Notes: a model not told the origin generated them from the letters alone. Counted from the stretch's first letter, positions 44,651 through 52,860 are shown. The stretch: 64,000 nt of DNA from Candidatus Peregrinibacteria bacterium Greene0416_19 (GCA_007375735.1 VMEW01000003.1:1-64000), one strand, 5' to 3'. Made by a program: numbers and translations.

Positions 44651-45006
44651 AGTAGCCTTCCCGAGGGGAGCACAGCAGTGTAGGGATTTGAGGACTGATG
44701 TACAGTAATATTTGACTAAAACAAAACATTGATGATAGATGATATCTATCACATCCGTTGACCTCAATACGCCTGTTTTTTGTGGGGATGGGCGCGTGAA
44801 CATCCGTTCACTTTGTATACAAAATTAGAACAATCATCGCGCAGCGAATGATGACAGAAAATCAAAAAAGTGACGATGTGCTCTAATGGGACGAACGCTA
44901 TAGCCATGGATCGTTCTTGCGCATCCTGGGAACGATTCTTGTCTGGGCTACGGTGGGCAAGAGTGCTTTAATCCGGAAGCTTCACATCTGTTTCTTTGCA
45001 CATCTT
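44651..45006. other. AT-rich intergenic region with two palindromes
   Basis: No convincing gene. It holds TGATAGAT-GAT-ATCTATCA (44733-44751), TTTGTATACAAA (44812-44823, perfect 12-bp palindrome) and poly-A/T runs (GTTTTTTG, ATCAAAAAAG). Base composition is clearly lower in GC than the flanks. The tRNA-Pro promoter probably lies in the last 100 bp. Confidence 0.5.
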
Positions 45007-45082
45007 CGGGACGTAGCTCAGTTGGTAGAGCGCGTGGTTCGGGACCACGAGGTCGCAGGTTCGAGTCCTGTCGTCCCGACCA
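45007..45082 (+). tRNA. tRNA-Pro (anticodon CGG), CCA encoded
   Basis: 76 nt. Acceptor CGGGACG pairs with CGTCCCG, D arm GCTCAGTTGGTAGAGC, anticodon loop TTCGGGA (CGG), T arm GGTTCGAGTCC, discriminator A and encoded CCA. Followed directly by ATCCGACTTCGC and a GCGGA-CTAC-TCCGC hairpin. Confidence 0.95.
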
Positions 45083-45171
45083 TCCGACTTCGCTGCGGAC
45101 TACTCCGCGATGATGTTTGCACTGTTTTCGAACGTGAGGCGTACAATGCGAATACTTCTTTCTCCCTGTCG

Positions 45172-45735
45172 ATGACCAAACGTCCCGTCTGGCTCTACGC
45201 CGCTCTCGCGATCGCCGCTCTCATTGTCATCTGGCTGTTTGGATCTTATAACGGCTTGGTGCGGGCGCGCGAAAACGTGACCACCGCCTGGTCACAGGTG
45301 GAGACGCAGTATCAGCGCCGGTTCGATCTAGTCCCGAACCTGGTGAGCACGGTGAAAGGTGCGGCGACGTTCGAGCAGGAAACCCTCACCCAGGTGACGG
45401 CCGCGCGGACGCAGTGGATGCAAGCGGGCTCGCGCCGACAGCGCATCGAGGCGGCGGGGGGCTTTGAGTCCGCTCTGGCGCGGCTGCTCGTGACGGTAGA
45501 GGCGTATCCGCAGTTGCAGGCGACGCAGGCGTTTAGGGATCTTATGACGCAGCTCGAGGGAACCGAGAACCGGATATCCGTCGCCCGACGTGATTACAAT
45601 GAGGTCGTGCGCGACTACAACATCCTGGTGAAGTCGTTCCCGCGGAATCTGATCGCCGCAACGTTCGGGTTCGGACCAGAGGAGCAATTCGACGCAGCGC
45701 CCGGATCGGAGAATGCGCCGAAGGTAAATTTCTAA
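45172..45735 (+). CDS. LemA family protein
   Basis: 187 residues: N-terminal TM helix (LYAALAIAALIVIWLFGSYN) then the LemA helical bundle with the signature YNGLVRARENVTTAWSQVET, QYQRRFDLVPNLVSTVKG, and a C-terminus RRDYNEVVRDYNILVKSFPR. Function poorly known; LemA genes commonly neighbour TPM-domain genes, as here. The ATG at 45172 is chosen because the earlier part of the open frame covers the tRNA. TACAAT lies 24 nt upstream. Confidence 0.93.
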   Translation: MTKRPVWLYAALAIAALIVIWLFGSYNGLVRARENVTTAWSQVETQYQRRFDLVPNLVSTVKGAATFEQETLTQVTAARTQWMQAGSRRQRIEAAGGFESALARLLVTVEAYPQLQATQAFRDLMTQLEGTENRISVARRDYNEVVRDYNILVKSFPRNLIAATFGFGPEEQFDAAPGSENAPKVNF

Positions 45736-45741
45736 CAGCTT

Positions 45742-45767
45742 GTCACGGCAGTCGCGATTGCCGTGAC
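45742..45767 (+). terminator. Hairpin between the LemA and TPM genes
   Basis: GTCACGGCA / TGCCGTGAC, 9-bp perfect stem, 8-nt loop, no T tract. Probably an RNA-processing or attenuation hairpin in one operon. Confidence 0.45.
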
Positions 45768-45804
45768 TTGTCACTGGTTGGCGGGTGCTTGTAGGCTTCT
45801 TTGC

Positions 45805-46650
45805 ATGCACCAAGTTTCTCGTAGGGGGAGGATGTTCCTCTTGAGCGCGCTGGTGATGATGCCGCTCACCGCTTTTGCCTTCCAGACTCCAGCCAACGAC
45901 GGCTTCCTCACCGACGAAGCGGGCATCATCACCGATCAGCAGGAGCAGGACATTGAGAAGATGCTGCTGGAGTATCAGCAGCAGACGAGCAATGAGATCG
46001 CCATTCTGACGGTCGGGAATCTGGACGGCGAGGTGCCTGCGGATGTCGCGGTGGAAGTGGGAAGGAAATGGGGAGTGGGGAGCAGCAAGAACAACGGTGT
46101 GTTGATTCTCGTTTCCACTGAGGACCGCCATATCGAACTGCAGGTGGGATATGGTCTGGAAGGTGCGGTTCCCGATATCGTCGCCACCGGGATTGCGGGG
46201 ACAGAAATGGCGCCGCAGTTTAGGGAGGGCAAGTACTATGAAGGTTTCCTGGCGGGGATCGATGCGCTCAAGAAGCACATCGGAGGGGAGTACACGGCTG
46301 ACCGTTACAGCGGGGAGGGCGGAAGCTGGAGCCCGGGTGTCATCTTCTTTTTCTTCATACTACTCCAGGGGCTGGGGGCGTTTCTCGGACGCTCGCGTTC
46401 CTGGTGGCTCGGCGGCATCATGGGAGGTGTCATCGGGCTGGCGTTGGTCGTACTGTTCGGTTGGTGGGTTTCGATTCCCATTCTCATTCTCCTCGGTCTT
46501 CTGTTCGACTACATCGTGTCGCGCATGCCGCATCATCGGCGCGGCCGCGGATCATTCTGGTGGGGTGGCGGAGGTGGCTCCGGCGGAGGCGGATTCCGGG
46601 GCTTTGGAGGCGGTTCCTTCGGGGGGGGCGGGGGGAGGGCGAAGTGGTAG
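45805..46650 (+). CDS. TPM-domain membrane protein (YgcG-like)
   Basis: About 281 residues. Signal peptide (FLLSALVMMPLTAFAF), TPM domain at about 25-160 (FLTDEAGIITDQQEQDIEKM, GVLILVSTEDRHIELQVGYG, LEGAVPDIVATGI), then two TM helices and a Gly-rich tail ending FGGGSFGGGGGRAKW, as is usual for this family. It partners the LemA gene; together they are thought to act on the envelope. The start could be ATG 45805 or ATG 45832; the first is given because it supplies the basic n-region. A G8 tract encodes part of the tail. Confidence 0.88.
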   Translation: MHQVSRRGRMFLLSALVMMPLTAFAFQTPANDGFLTDEAGIITDQQEQDIEKMLLEYQQQTSNEIAILTVGNLDGEVPADVAVEVGRKWGVGSSKNNGVLILVSTEDRHIELQVGYGLEGAVPDIVATGIAGTEMAPQFREGKYYEGFLAGIDALKKHIGGEYTADRYSGEGGSWSPGVIFFFFILLQGLGAFLGRSRSWWLGGIMGGVIGLALVVLFGWWVSIPILILLGLLFDYIVSRMPHHRRGRGSFWWGGGGGSGGGGFRGFGGGSFGGGGGRAKW

Positions 46651-46755
46651 CCCGGCTTCGCTCCGCTACGCCGAGGCCCTGCCCGGGTTCGCGACACTCC
46701 ACCGGGGCTGTACCCCCGGATTCATCGCTGGAGATTCTTTGAGCGGTCAGGCACA

Positions 46756-46840
46756 ATGATCCCCGTTCCTTGTTTCATGTTCCTTGTTTAATGTCCGTTG
46801 TTTGATGTTCGTTTCCTGTCCGTTTCCTGTCCCAGCCTCC
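46756..46840. repeat. Degenerate TTCCTGTTT-type simple repeat
   Basis: Runs of TTCCTTGTTT, ATGTCCGTTGTTTG and GTTTCCTGTCC, each with small changes, filling the gap before a lipoprotein gene. Similar short-word repeats appear upstream of purF and between groES and groEL. Confidence 0.6.
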
Positions 46841-46844
46841 TGGC

Positions 46845-47729
46845 ATGTCCCGTATCCTGCCGTGCCTGCTCCTCGTCGGCGTCAGCCTGAGCGCCTGTGC
46901 GCCTGTGGTCCGTCTGCCTCCCGATGAGGTTCTGCGGCGTGCGGCGGCAGCGGTGCGGACGCTGAAGTCAGCGCGATACGCGGTTGATGGGAAGGTCGAG
47001 ACGGTGTTCAGCGCCCTCCCCGCGAGCGCAACGCTGCGTATGGACGGTCAGCTGGAAGAGGGAGGGCGCCGTCACCTGTCCGCGTTCTCACTGGCCGGCA
47101 CCGTCACCATCCGTGGTGAGGAGCACGACGTCTCTGTGCAGGCTTCCATCTTCACGCCGGCACCAGGGGAGACCTATCTGCGCATGAACGCGTTCACGGT
47201 GGATCCGGCTGTGGCCGATCCCATTCTCGACAGTGTCCGGGCTCTCCAGGGCAAGTGGGTCTCTCTACCGGGGGTGGCGCAAGGGGGCCGGGGAGGTACG
47301 CAGGCCCCCGATCCTCAACTCCTTCAGCTTCAGGCACACGTGCTGCGCGTGGATCGTGACTTGGGCATAGCGACGGTCGACGGACGACGGGCGTATCGGT
47401 ACGCCGTCAGTGTGGATTCGGAGGCGCTTTCGCGCTTCCTTCGGCAATCTTCTCAGCAGCGGGATGAAATCTTCGATGCCAAGCGTGCTTCCACCTGGTT
47501 GGAGCTGTTCGATGCAACCGGGGACATCTTCATCGATGCCACGACCTACTATGTGCACCGGATGCAGTGGACGTACAAGGTTCCCGCCCATTCGATATCC
47601 GTGGGCGACATGCGCGGCACCGTCAGCATCACCCTGAGCGAGCACGATCGTGTTGGAGCACTCACGCCCCCTGCGGACTTCGATGCATCTGCGGTGTTAC
47701 CAGCAGTCTTGTCAGTGCCTGGAACCTGA
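46845..47729 (+). CDS. Lipoprotein (LolA/LppX-like fold suspected)
   Basis: 294 residues. Lipobox LSAC after MSRILPCLLLVGVS. The mature protein starts with a helix (EVLRRAAAAVRTLKSARYAV) then many beta strands, ending in repeated strands typical of half-barrel lipid-binding lipoproteins; this fold call is inference. Its stop is directly followed by the ATG of the PKD protein (47730), so the pair is translationally coupled. Confidence 0.72.
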   Translation: MSRILPCLLLVGVSLSACAPVVRLPPDEVLRRAAAAVRTLKSARYAVDGKVETVFSALPASATLRMDGQLEEGGRRHLSAFSLAGTVTIRGEEHDVSVQASIFTPAPGETYLRMNAFTVDPAVADPILDSVRALQGKWVSLPGVAQGGRGGTQAPDPQLLQLQAHVLRVDRDLGIATVDGRRAYRYAVSVDSEALSRFLRQSSQQRDEIFDAKRASTWLELFDATGDIFIDATTYYVHRMQWTYKVPAHSISVGDMRGTVSITLSEHDRVGALTPPADFDASAVLPAVLSVPGT

Positions 47730-49796
47730 ATGCCCCCTCCCCCCACCCCGCCACCGGCCTCTCCGCTCCCGGGCACGCGCTCCGCGTCGGTCGACGCGGT
47801 GACGTCCCCCCCCGCCCCCCCACAGGCGCCTGTCGTCCTGCCGGCCGTGTCCCGCGCCAAGCGCATGCTGCTCCTGCTCTTCATTGCGTTCTACGTGGGA
47901 TTCGCGGCATGGGAGGGGGTGCTGGTCGCGCTATTGCCGGATCCGTCCGGAAGTCTGAAGCAGCTCGTATCGGTGGGTCTGATGAGTTCGCTCATCGGCG
48001 CTCTCGCGTTCATCGGGATCGGGCTGGTCCTCCTGAACCGCATCACCCATTCGGAGGCGTCGGTGCGCACGCGCCAGGTGAGTTTGCTCAAGGTGGTGTT
48101 GACGGTCCTGCCCGGCATTCTCATCAGCGCCGCCGTTCCCTTCCTCATCATTCGTGAGCCGGCGCTTCGGCTGGAGGTCATCGACCCCCAGGACACCGCT
48201 GAGCTGGTGGCTCCCGTCGCCGTCACCTTCAGCGCGGCGAATGCCTCGGAGGTGATGCGGAACTTGGGAATGGAGCCGATGGAGTATGTGTGGGACACCG
48301 ATGCCGACGGCAAGCCCAACGACCGCACCGTCACTCCGGAATTCACGGCCATCTACAAACGCCAGGGCATCTATCCCGTCGTCGTGCGCGTCAATCTGCG
48401 CGACGGGTCGTTCCGTCGCCTCGTACGTCAGCTGATCATTCCGGACGCTGTTTTTTCCGTCGCGCCCATCCGACCGGTTGTGGAGAAGCCCATTCGCTTC
48501 AGTATCGCGAACCTGCTGACGAACCCTGAGCAATTGAAAGAAGTGCAGTGGGATTTTGACGGAGATGGAGCGGCCGATGAGACGGTCAAAGCGCCGGACG
48601 TCGCCCACACCTACTTCACCACCGGCCGCATGCCCGTCACCGCGATCGTCCTGCTCCAGGACGACTCGCAACGCACCTATAGCAGGACAATTTCAGTCGA
48701 GGTTCCTCACCCGCTGCCATTCCCCGTCACCATCACGGCCGAACCGAAGAATCTGATCGGGCCGGTGCCCTTCGGCGCCATTCTCCGGCTGGAGACGCAG
48801 GAACCGGTCGCGGAGGTGTCGTGGGAATTCGGGGACGGGAAGGAGGAACGGGGCAAAGACTTACTCCGTGCAGCGCATATCTTCGAACAGCCCGGCATTT
48901 ACCCCGTCATCACGCAGGTGCGGAGCCAGAGCGGCAAAATGGCGGAGCTGACAACCATCGTGCGCGCGACGGAGGTGCTCGATATCCCGGATCTCCAGTT
49001 CGAAGGCGAGCCGGAAGTGACGGGGTCTGCCGTGCGCGGTGAAGTGCCGCTCGCGGTCCGTCTCACCCCAAAAACGTCGCTGCCGCTCATTCAGTTCTCC
49101 TGGGAGACCGGGGAGGGTTTCACCGGACAGGCAACCGGAATCACCGTTCAGGGGGTGTACCGGCGTGAAGGCACCTTCACCCTCACGCTCATTGCGCAGA
49201 ATCCGGAGGGCAAGGCCCTGCGCATGCCGATCAGCGTCCAGGTAGACGCCTCCGGTGCAGAGCCGGCCATCGCCGCCCAGCCCGAGGGCGGCACCGCCCC
49301 GCTCACGGTCACATTCGACGCGTCGGAATCCTTCATTCCGCCAGGGAAGAAGGTCGCCGGATTCAAGTGGTTCTTTGGGGATGAGAAGGATACGAGTCCC
49401 GAACTCGGCGCTGCGCGCGTGCAGCACACGTATAAGATCCCCGGCGAATTCAAGGTCCGGGTGGTGGTGGTGATGGCGGACGGAAAGGAGTTTCCCGCGG
49501 AGCGGACGCTCGTCGTCCGCCGGCCCGCGCTCAGCGCGTGTGTCACGTCCAGCCGCCTGAGCGTGCAGGTGGGAAAAGGGATTGAGTTCGACTCCTCCTG
49601 TTCCGCCGGACAGCCGGCCTCGTACCTGTGGGACGTCCGATCGGCGCAGGATCCGCTCTCGGTGCTGGCCCAGAGCCCCGACCGCCAGTACCGTTACGTG
49701 TTTGATCTGCCCGGCGCCTACACCGTGAACCTCACCATCACCGATGCCTTCGGCAATCAGGACCAGAAATCCGTCTCCATCGACGTCACTCCCTGA
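47730..49796 (+). CDS. Membrane protein with tandem PKD domains
   Basis: 688 residues. A Pro-rich cytoplasmic N-terminus (encoded by a C8GC7 tract), three TM helices (LLLLFIAFYVGFAAWEGVLV, LMSSLIGALAFIGIGLVLL, LKVVLTVLPGILISAAVPFL), then about six PKD-type Ig folds. Clear examples: VQWDFDGDGAADETVKAPDV, VSWEFGDGKEERGKDLL, FKWFFGDEKDTSPELGAARV and YLWDVRSAQDPLSVL, each closing with AHTY, AHIF or QHTY. PKD domains mediate surface protein contacts. It pairs with the lipoprotein gene upstream and is followed by a 28-residue TM peptide gene. Confidence 0.85.
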   Translation: MPPPPTPPPASPLPGTRSASVDAVTSPPAPPQAPVVLPAVSRAKRMLLLLFIAFYVGFAAWEGVLVALLPDPSGSLKQLVSVGLMSSLIGALAFIGIGLVLLNRITHSEASVRTRQVSLLKVVLTVLPGILISAAVPFLIIREPALRLEVIDPQDTAELVAPVAVTFSAANASEVMRNLGMEPMEYVWDTDADGKPNDRTVTPEFTAIYKRQGIYPVVVRVNLRDGSFRRLVRQLIIPDAVFSVAPIRPVVEKPIRFSIANLLTNPEQLKEVQWDFDGDGAADETVKAPDVAHTYFTTGRMPVTAIVLLQDDSQRTYSRTISVEVPHPLPFPVTITAEPKNLIGPVPFGAILRLETQEPVAEVSWEFGDGKEERGKDLLRAAHIFEQPGIYPVITQVRSQSGKMAELTTIVRATEVLDIPDLQFEGEPEVTGSAVRGEVPLAVRLTPKTSLPLIQFSWETGEGFTGQATGITVQGVYRREGTFTLTLIAQNPEGKALRMPISVQVDASGAEPAIAAQPEGGTAPLTVTFDASESFIPPGKKVAGFKWFFGDEKDTSPELGAARVQHTYKIPGEFKVRVVVVMADGKEFPAERTLVVRRPALSACVTSSRLSVQVGKGIEFDSSCSAGQPASYLWDVRSAQDPLSVLAQSPDRQYRYVFDLPGAYTVNLTITDAFGNQDQKSVSIDVTP

Positions 49797-49823
49797 TCAT
49801 CCTCCATCCTCATTGTTCACGCT

Positions 49824-49910
49824 ATGAAACGCGCCACCCTCATCCGTACCGTCGCTCTCCTCGGCGTCGTCGCCATCGTCCTGGGGGCTCTGCTGCCGGC
49901 GCTGGCGTAA
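49824..49910 (+). CDS. 28-residue conserved-type membrane peptide
   Basis: MKRATLIRTVALLGVVAIVL then GALLPALA, ending in TAA: a basic N-terminus, one TM helix and an ALLPALA end. Peptides of this form recur in CPR genomes as far as I recall. 27 nt after the PKD gene. Too short for most gene callers. Confidence 0.6.
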   Translation: MKRATLIRTVALLGVVAIVLGALLPALA

Positions 49911-49924
49911 GGAATGCAGGAAAG

Positions 49925-50980
49925 TTATGACAGTGGCAGTGATGCCTGCGTCGCGAAGCGGCTGCATGCTTCATTGCCCAATTCCTGCCAGAGGAAGAAC
50001 CCGGCTGCTGCGATCATCGCCGCGTTATCGGTGCAGTAGGCGAGTGCGGCGGGTGTGCGGAGGATCATGCCATGCTGCAGACAGAGTGCTGCAGCCAGTT
50101 CGCGCAGTCTCTCATTCGCTGACACTCCGCCGACGATATGCATCTCATGAGTGTCATGATGTTGCTTGATGGCACGACCGAGACGGTCGATGAGATGAGT
50201 GCAAATCGCCCACTGGAATGATGCAGCGATATCCGGTACCGATGCCTGCGTGCCAAGGTCACGCAGAAGATACTTGAGCGACGTTTTCAGACCGGAAAAA
50301 CTGAAATCCAGCGTTGGATCATTCGCGAGAGGGAGGGGAAATGTGAATGTGCGTTCATTGCCGCGGATTGCCTCGCGGGCGAGTGCGGGGCCACCGGGGT
50401 AGGGGAGCCCCAGCAGGCTGGCGCCTTTGTCGAATGCCTCGCCGGCGGCGTCATCGCGGGTCCGGCCGAGCAGGCAACCGTGCGTGTGACTCGCTCGGAG
50501 CCAGAGATCGGTGTGGCCGCCGGAGACCGAGAGTGCGAGGATAGGAAAAGCCGGTTCCGCTGATTCGGCGCATCGCTGCATCGCGGCATCGGCTGTTTTT
50601 CCTTCTGCTCCGGGGAATAGCCACGTCGAGGAAAGATGACCGAGAGTGTGATGGACGCCGATAATGGGTTTGCGTGTGATCGATGCGAGGATGCGTGCAG
50701 TCGTCGTTCCGACGATCAGTGACCCCAGGAGTCCCGGTCCGCGCGTCACGGCAATCGCGTCGATGTCCGTCAGGGTCATGTTGCCCGCGCCCAGCGCTTC
50801 CTGCAGCACCGGTATCATGCACTTCACCTGTCGTCGCGCCGCCTCCTCCGGAATGACGCCGGCGATCTTCTCGAACGCCGCTTTGGAGCTGGCGATGACG
50901 TTGCTGCGCACGCAGCGTCCGTCCTCGACAACGGCGACGGATGTTTCATCGCAGGATGTTTCGATGCCCAAGATGCGCAT
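49925..50980 (-). CDS. tsaD: tRNA N6-adenosine threonylcarbamoyltransferase TsaD
   Basis: 351 residues. It transfers threonylcarbamoyl to A37 of ANN-reading tRNAs. RILGIETSCDETSVAVVEDG, GPGLLGSLIVGTTTAR, LALSVSGGHTDLWL, FDKGASLLGLPYPGGP, FSFSGLKTSLKY and YCTDNAAMIAAAG are standard. The metal-binding motif, usually HxEGH, reads HHTLGH: His spacing is kept but Glu-Gly is altered to Leu-Gly. ATG 50980 is 6 nt after TACAAT (50992-50987), preferred over the longer frame. Confidence 0.96.
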   Translation of the reverse strand: MRILGIETSCDETSVAVVEDGRCVRSNVIASSKAAFEKIAGVIPEEAARRQVKCMIPVLQEALGAGNMTLTDIDAIAVTRGPGLLGSLIVGTTTARILASITRKPIIGVHHTLGHLSSTWLFPGAEGKTADAAMQRCAESAEPAFPILALSVSGGHTDLWLRASHTHGCLLGRTRDDAAGEAFDKGASLLGLPYPGGPALAREAIRGNERTFTFPLPLANDPTLDFSFSGLKTSLKYLLRDLGTQASVPDIAASFQWAICTHLIDRLGRAIKQHHDTHEMHIVGGVSANERLRELAAALCLQHGMILRTPAALAYCTDNAAMIAAAGFFLWQELGNEACSRFATQASLPLS

Positions 50981-50986
50981 AGAGTC

Positions 50987-51007
50987 ATTGTAGCTCACTG
51001 CTACAAT
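50987..51007. promoter_or_regulatory. Back-to-back -10 boxes for tsaD and lgt
   Basis: ATTGTAGC-TCACT-GCTACAAT, an 8-bp inverted repeat whose arms are TACAAT boxes pointing both ways. They end 6 nt from the tsaD ATG and 7 nt from the lgt ATG, so both messages should be leaderless and the start sites about 20 bp apart. Confidence 0.7.
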
Positions 51008-51014
51008 CGGTCAG

Positions 51015-51815
51015 ATGCTCGCCCTGTTCCCCTCCCGCACGGTCGCGATCGACCTCTTCGGCTTTGAGATCCACTGGTACGGGCTCATGTACCTGTTCGC
51101 CTTCGTGCTGGCCATCGTCATTCTCCCGAACATCCAGCGGACCCGGAACCTGCATCTGACGCGCGATGAATGGCTGTCGATAGTATCATGGGGGGCCCTG
51201 GGTGTGATCCTGGGCGGCAGACTCGGATTCGTCTTCTTCTACGAGCCCGGATTTTTTTCCGATCACCCGCTGGAGATTGTGAAGGTCTGGAACGGCGGCA
51301 TGTCATCCCACGGCGGATTCCTGGGCGTGTTTCTCGTGCTTGCCATCCACTGCATGGGGCGGAAGATCCCCATGCGTTCACTGGCAGATGTGATGACAGT
51401 ACCGGCTGCCATTGGACTGGGCCTGGGCCGCTTCGGGAACTTTATCAATCAGGAGCTGTACGGCACTCCCACGACATTGCCATGGGGCATTGCCATTCCC
51501 GGGATGGACGGCTCCTACCATCCGCTGCAAATCTACGACATGCTGCTCAGCTTCGGCATCGCGGCAGCCTGCTACTGGCACCTGACACATCGTCCACACG
51601 CCTTCGGCCGCACGTTCGCGCTCTTCCTGATTCTCTACGGTGCCATGCGGTTCTTTCTGGAATATTTGCGCATCCAGCTCTACCCGCTCATCGATACCGG
51701 TGTGCTGATCCTGACTCGCGGACAGCTCCTCACGCTCCCGTTGCTGCTGATCGGCGTGTTGCTGTGGAAGTGGATGAAGCCAGAAAGGACAGTTGTTCCG
51801 TCAAAATCTTCGTGA
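51015..51815 (+). CDS. lgt: Prolipoprotein diacylglyceryl transferase
   Basis: 266 residues, about seven TM helices. It attaches diacylglycerol to the lipobox Cys of the lipoproteins seen at 44026 and 46845. Signature GRFGNFINQELYGTPTTLPW, plus MSSHGGFLGVFL and RFFLEYLRIQLYP. Full length. TACAAT (51002-51007) ends 7 nt before the ATG. The 3' end overlaps the convergent rnhB by 86 nt. Confidence 0.96.
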   Translation: MLALFPSRTVAIDLFGFEIHWYGLMYLFAFVLAIVILPNIQRTRNLHLTRDEWLSIVSWGALGVILGGRLGFVFFYEPGFFSDHPLEIVKVWNGGMSSHGGFLGVFLVLAIHCMGRKIPMRSLADVMTVPAAIGLGLGRFGNFINQELYGTPTTLPWGIAIPGMDGSYHPLQIYDMLLSFGIAAACYWHLTHRPHAFGRTFALFLILYGAMRFFLEYLRIQLYPLIDTGVLILTRGQLLTLPLLLIGVLLWKWMKPERTVVPSKSS

Positions 51816-52440
51816 GGAAAGAGCGTCGGTGGATCTCGCAGGGACCCCGTTCCCGGATGATGCGGGTGTGCTCCTCACTTCCGTAACCCTTGTGCAGTTC
51901 GAAGCCATACAGAGGGTAACGCTCGGCGAGCCCGATCATCAGCCTGTCACGAGTGACTTTCGCGATGATGGATCCCGCTGCGATGCACGGATCCAGAGCA
52001 TCACCTCTCACGAGCGAAGAGTGAGGACAGTCGAAAGTGAATCGATCTCTGCCATCGACCAGAAGGTGATCGACTGTTGACTGTGACCGCAAATCGTCTA
52101 GAGCAGAACGCATCGCAAGCTCGGTCGCGCGCAGGATGCCTTTCGCGTCGATGACGTCAGCTCCGATGATGCCTATTCCCCAGGCGCAGCGAGAGATGAT
52201 CCATGCGTACGCATGCTCACGCTGGTCAGGAGTGAGCTGCTTACTGTCGGTGATCAGAATTTCATTCATCCGCCGATCGGGTGCCCAGCAGGGGAGGGGA
52301 GCGCGGCGATGGAAGAGGTCGCAGGAGATGAGACACGCACCAGCCACCACCGGACCGGCGAGAGCTCCGCGACCTGCCTCATCCATTCCGGCGATGGAGA
52401 GCGATCCGCTTGGACGCCAGGGGAAGTTCTGTTTAGACAT
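51730..52440 (-). CDS. rnhB: Ribonuclease HII
   Basis: 236 residues. It removes ribonucleotides and RNA primers from RNA-DNA hybrids. IAGMDEAGRGALAGPVVAGA, TDSKQLTPDQRE and a later catalytic Asp in SLVRGDALDPCIAAGSIIAKV are all in place; C-terminal LHKGYGSEEHTRIIRERGPC. The tail of about 28 residues past the usual end overlaps lgt antisense. A -10-like GATAGT lies 5 nt before the ATG, and a TTATTATAA cluster about 20 nt upstream is shared with the small gene at 52591. Confidence 0.95.
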   Translation of the reverse strand: MSKQNFPWRPSGSLSIAGMDEAGRGALAGPVVAGACLISCDLFHRRAPLPCWAPDRRMNEILITDSKQLTPDQREHAYAWIISRCAWGIGIIGADVIDAKGILRATELAMRSALDDLRSQSTVDHLLVDGRDRFTFDCPHSSLVRGDALDPCIAAGSIIAKVTRDRLMIGLAERYPLYGFELHKGYGSEEHTRIIRERGPCEIHRRSFLTKILTEQLSFLASSTSTATRRSAATGA

Positions 52441-52590
52441 GCATCACTATCAGTGTTATAATAATCGGATTGATCTTTCTCACCATACCACGAGCCCGAC
52501 GTGCTGGGCATTCCGCTCGTCCTTCGCGTCAACGCTGCCGCAACGACGGAGTCCCCAGCACACAGGCTTGTTATCGGAAGGAGAAGTGGG

Positions 52591-52695
52591 ATGGAGATCA
52601 TCAGAGAAGACATGGCATACTTCATGCTTTCGGTCGACCTGGCGATCATCGCCGTGCTCGCCATGAGGCTGGTACGGCACTGGAGAGGCCGGTAA
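52591..52695 (+). CDS. 34-residue membrane peptide with strong SD
   Basis: Starts MEIIREDMAYFMLSVDLAII and continues AVLAMRLVRHWRGR: one TM helix with an acidic N-side and a strongly basic C-side. GGAAGGAGAAG lies 4-14 nt before the ATG. It is transcribed from TATAAT near 52458 with a leader of about 125 nt containing an 8-bp inverted repeat (GTGCTGGG / CCCAGCAC), and is followed by a good terminator. The full transcript architecture argues for a real gene; function unknown. Confidence 0.6.
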   Translation: MEIIREDMAYFMLSVDLAIIAVLAMRLVRHWRGR

Positions 52696-52701
52696 CCGGC
52701 A

Positions 52702-52740
52702 GCCGCTCGTCCTGTCATGGGACGGGCGGCTTCGTTGTTT
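52702..52740 (+). terminator. Terminator of the small membrane-peptide gene
   Basis: GCCGCTCGTCC / GGACGGGCGGC with a 7-nt loop, then TTCGTTGTTTT. Confidence 0.8.
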
Positions 52741-52747
52741 TGGAACA

Positions 52748-52857
52748 TGCCCCCTCCCTGCGGCCCCACCATGCGGCATTGAAACATGACCTGCTCTCTC
52801 CCAGGCCGCCTGCTCCTCAGGGCTGCGGCCGAGGGGGAGGGCCGCAGGGAGGGGGCA
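52748..52857. repeat. 110-bp element with 19-bp terminal inverted repeats
   Basis: TGCCCCCTCCCTGCGGCCC (52748-52766) and its exact reverse complement (52839-52857) enclose 72 bp with secondary GC palindromes. It lies between the small-peptide terminator and the end of the MurE-like gene. It may act as a terminator or be a MITE-like unit; no clear target duplication is visible. Confidence 0.65.
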
Positions 52858-52860
52858 CAT

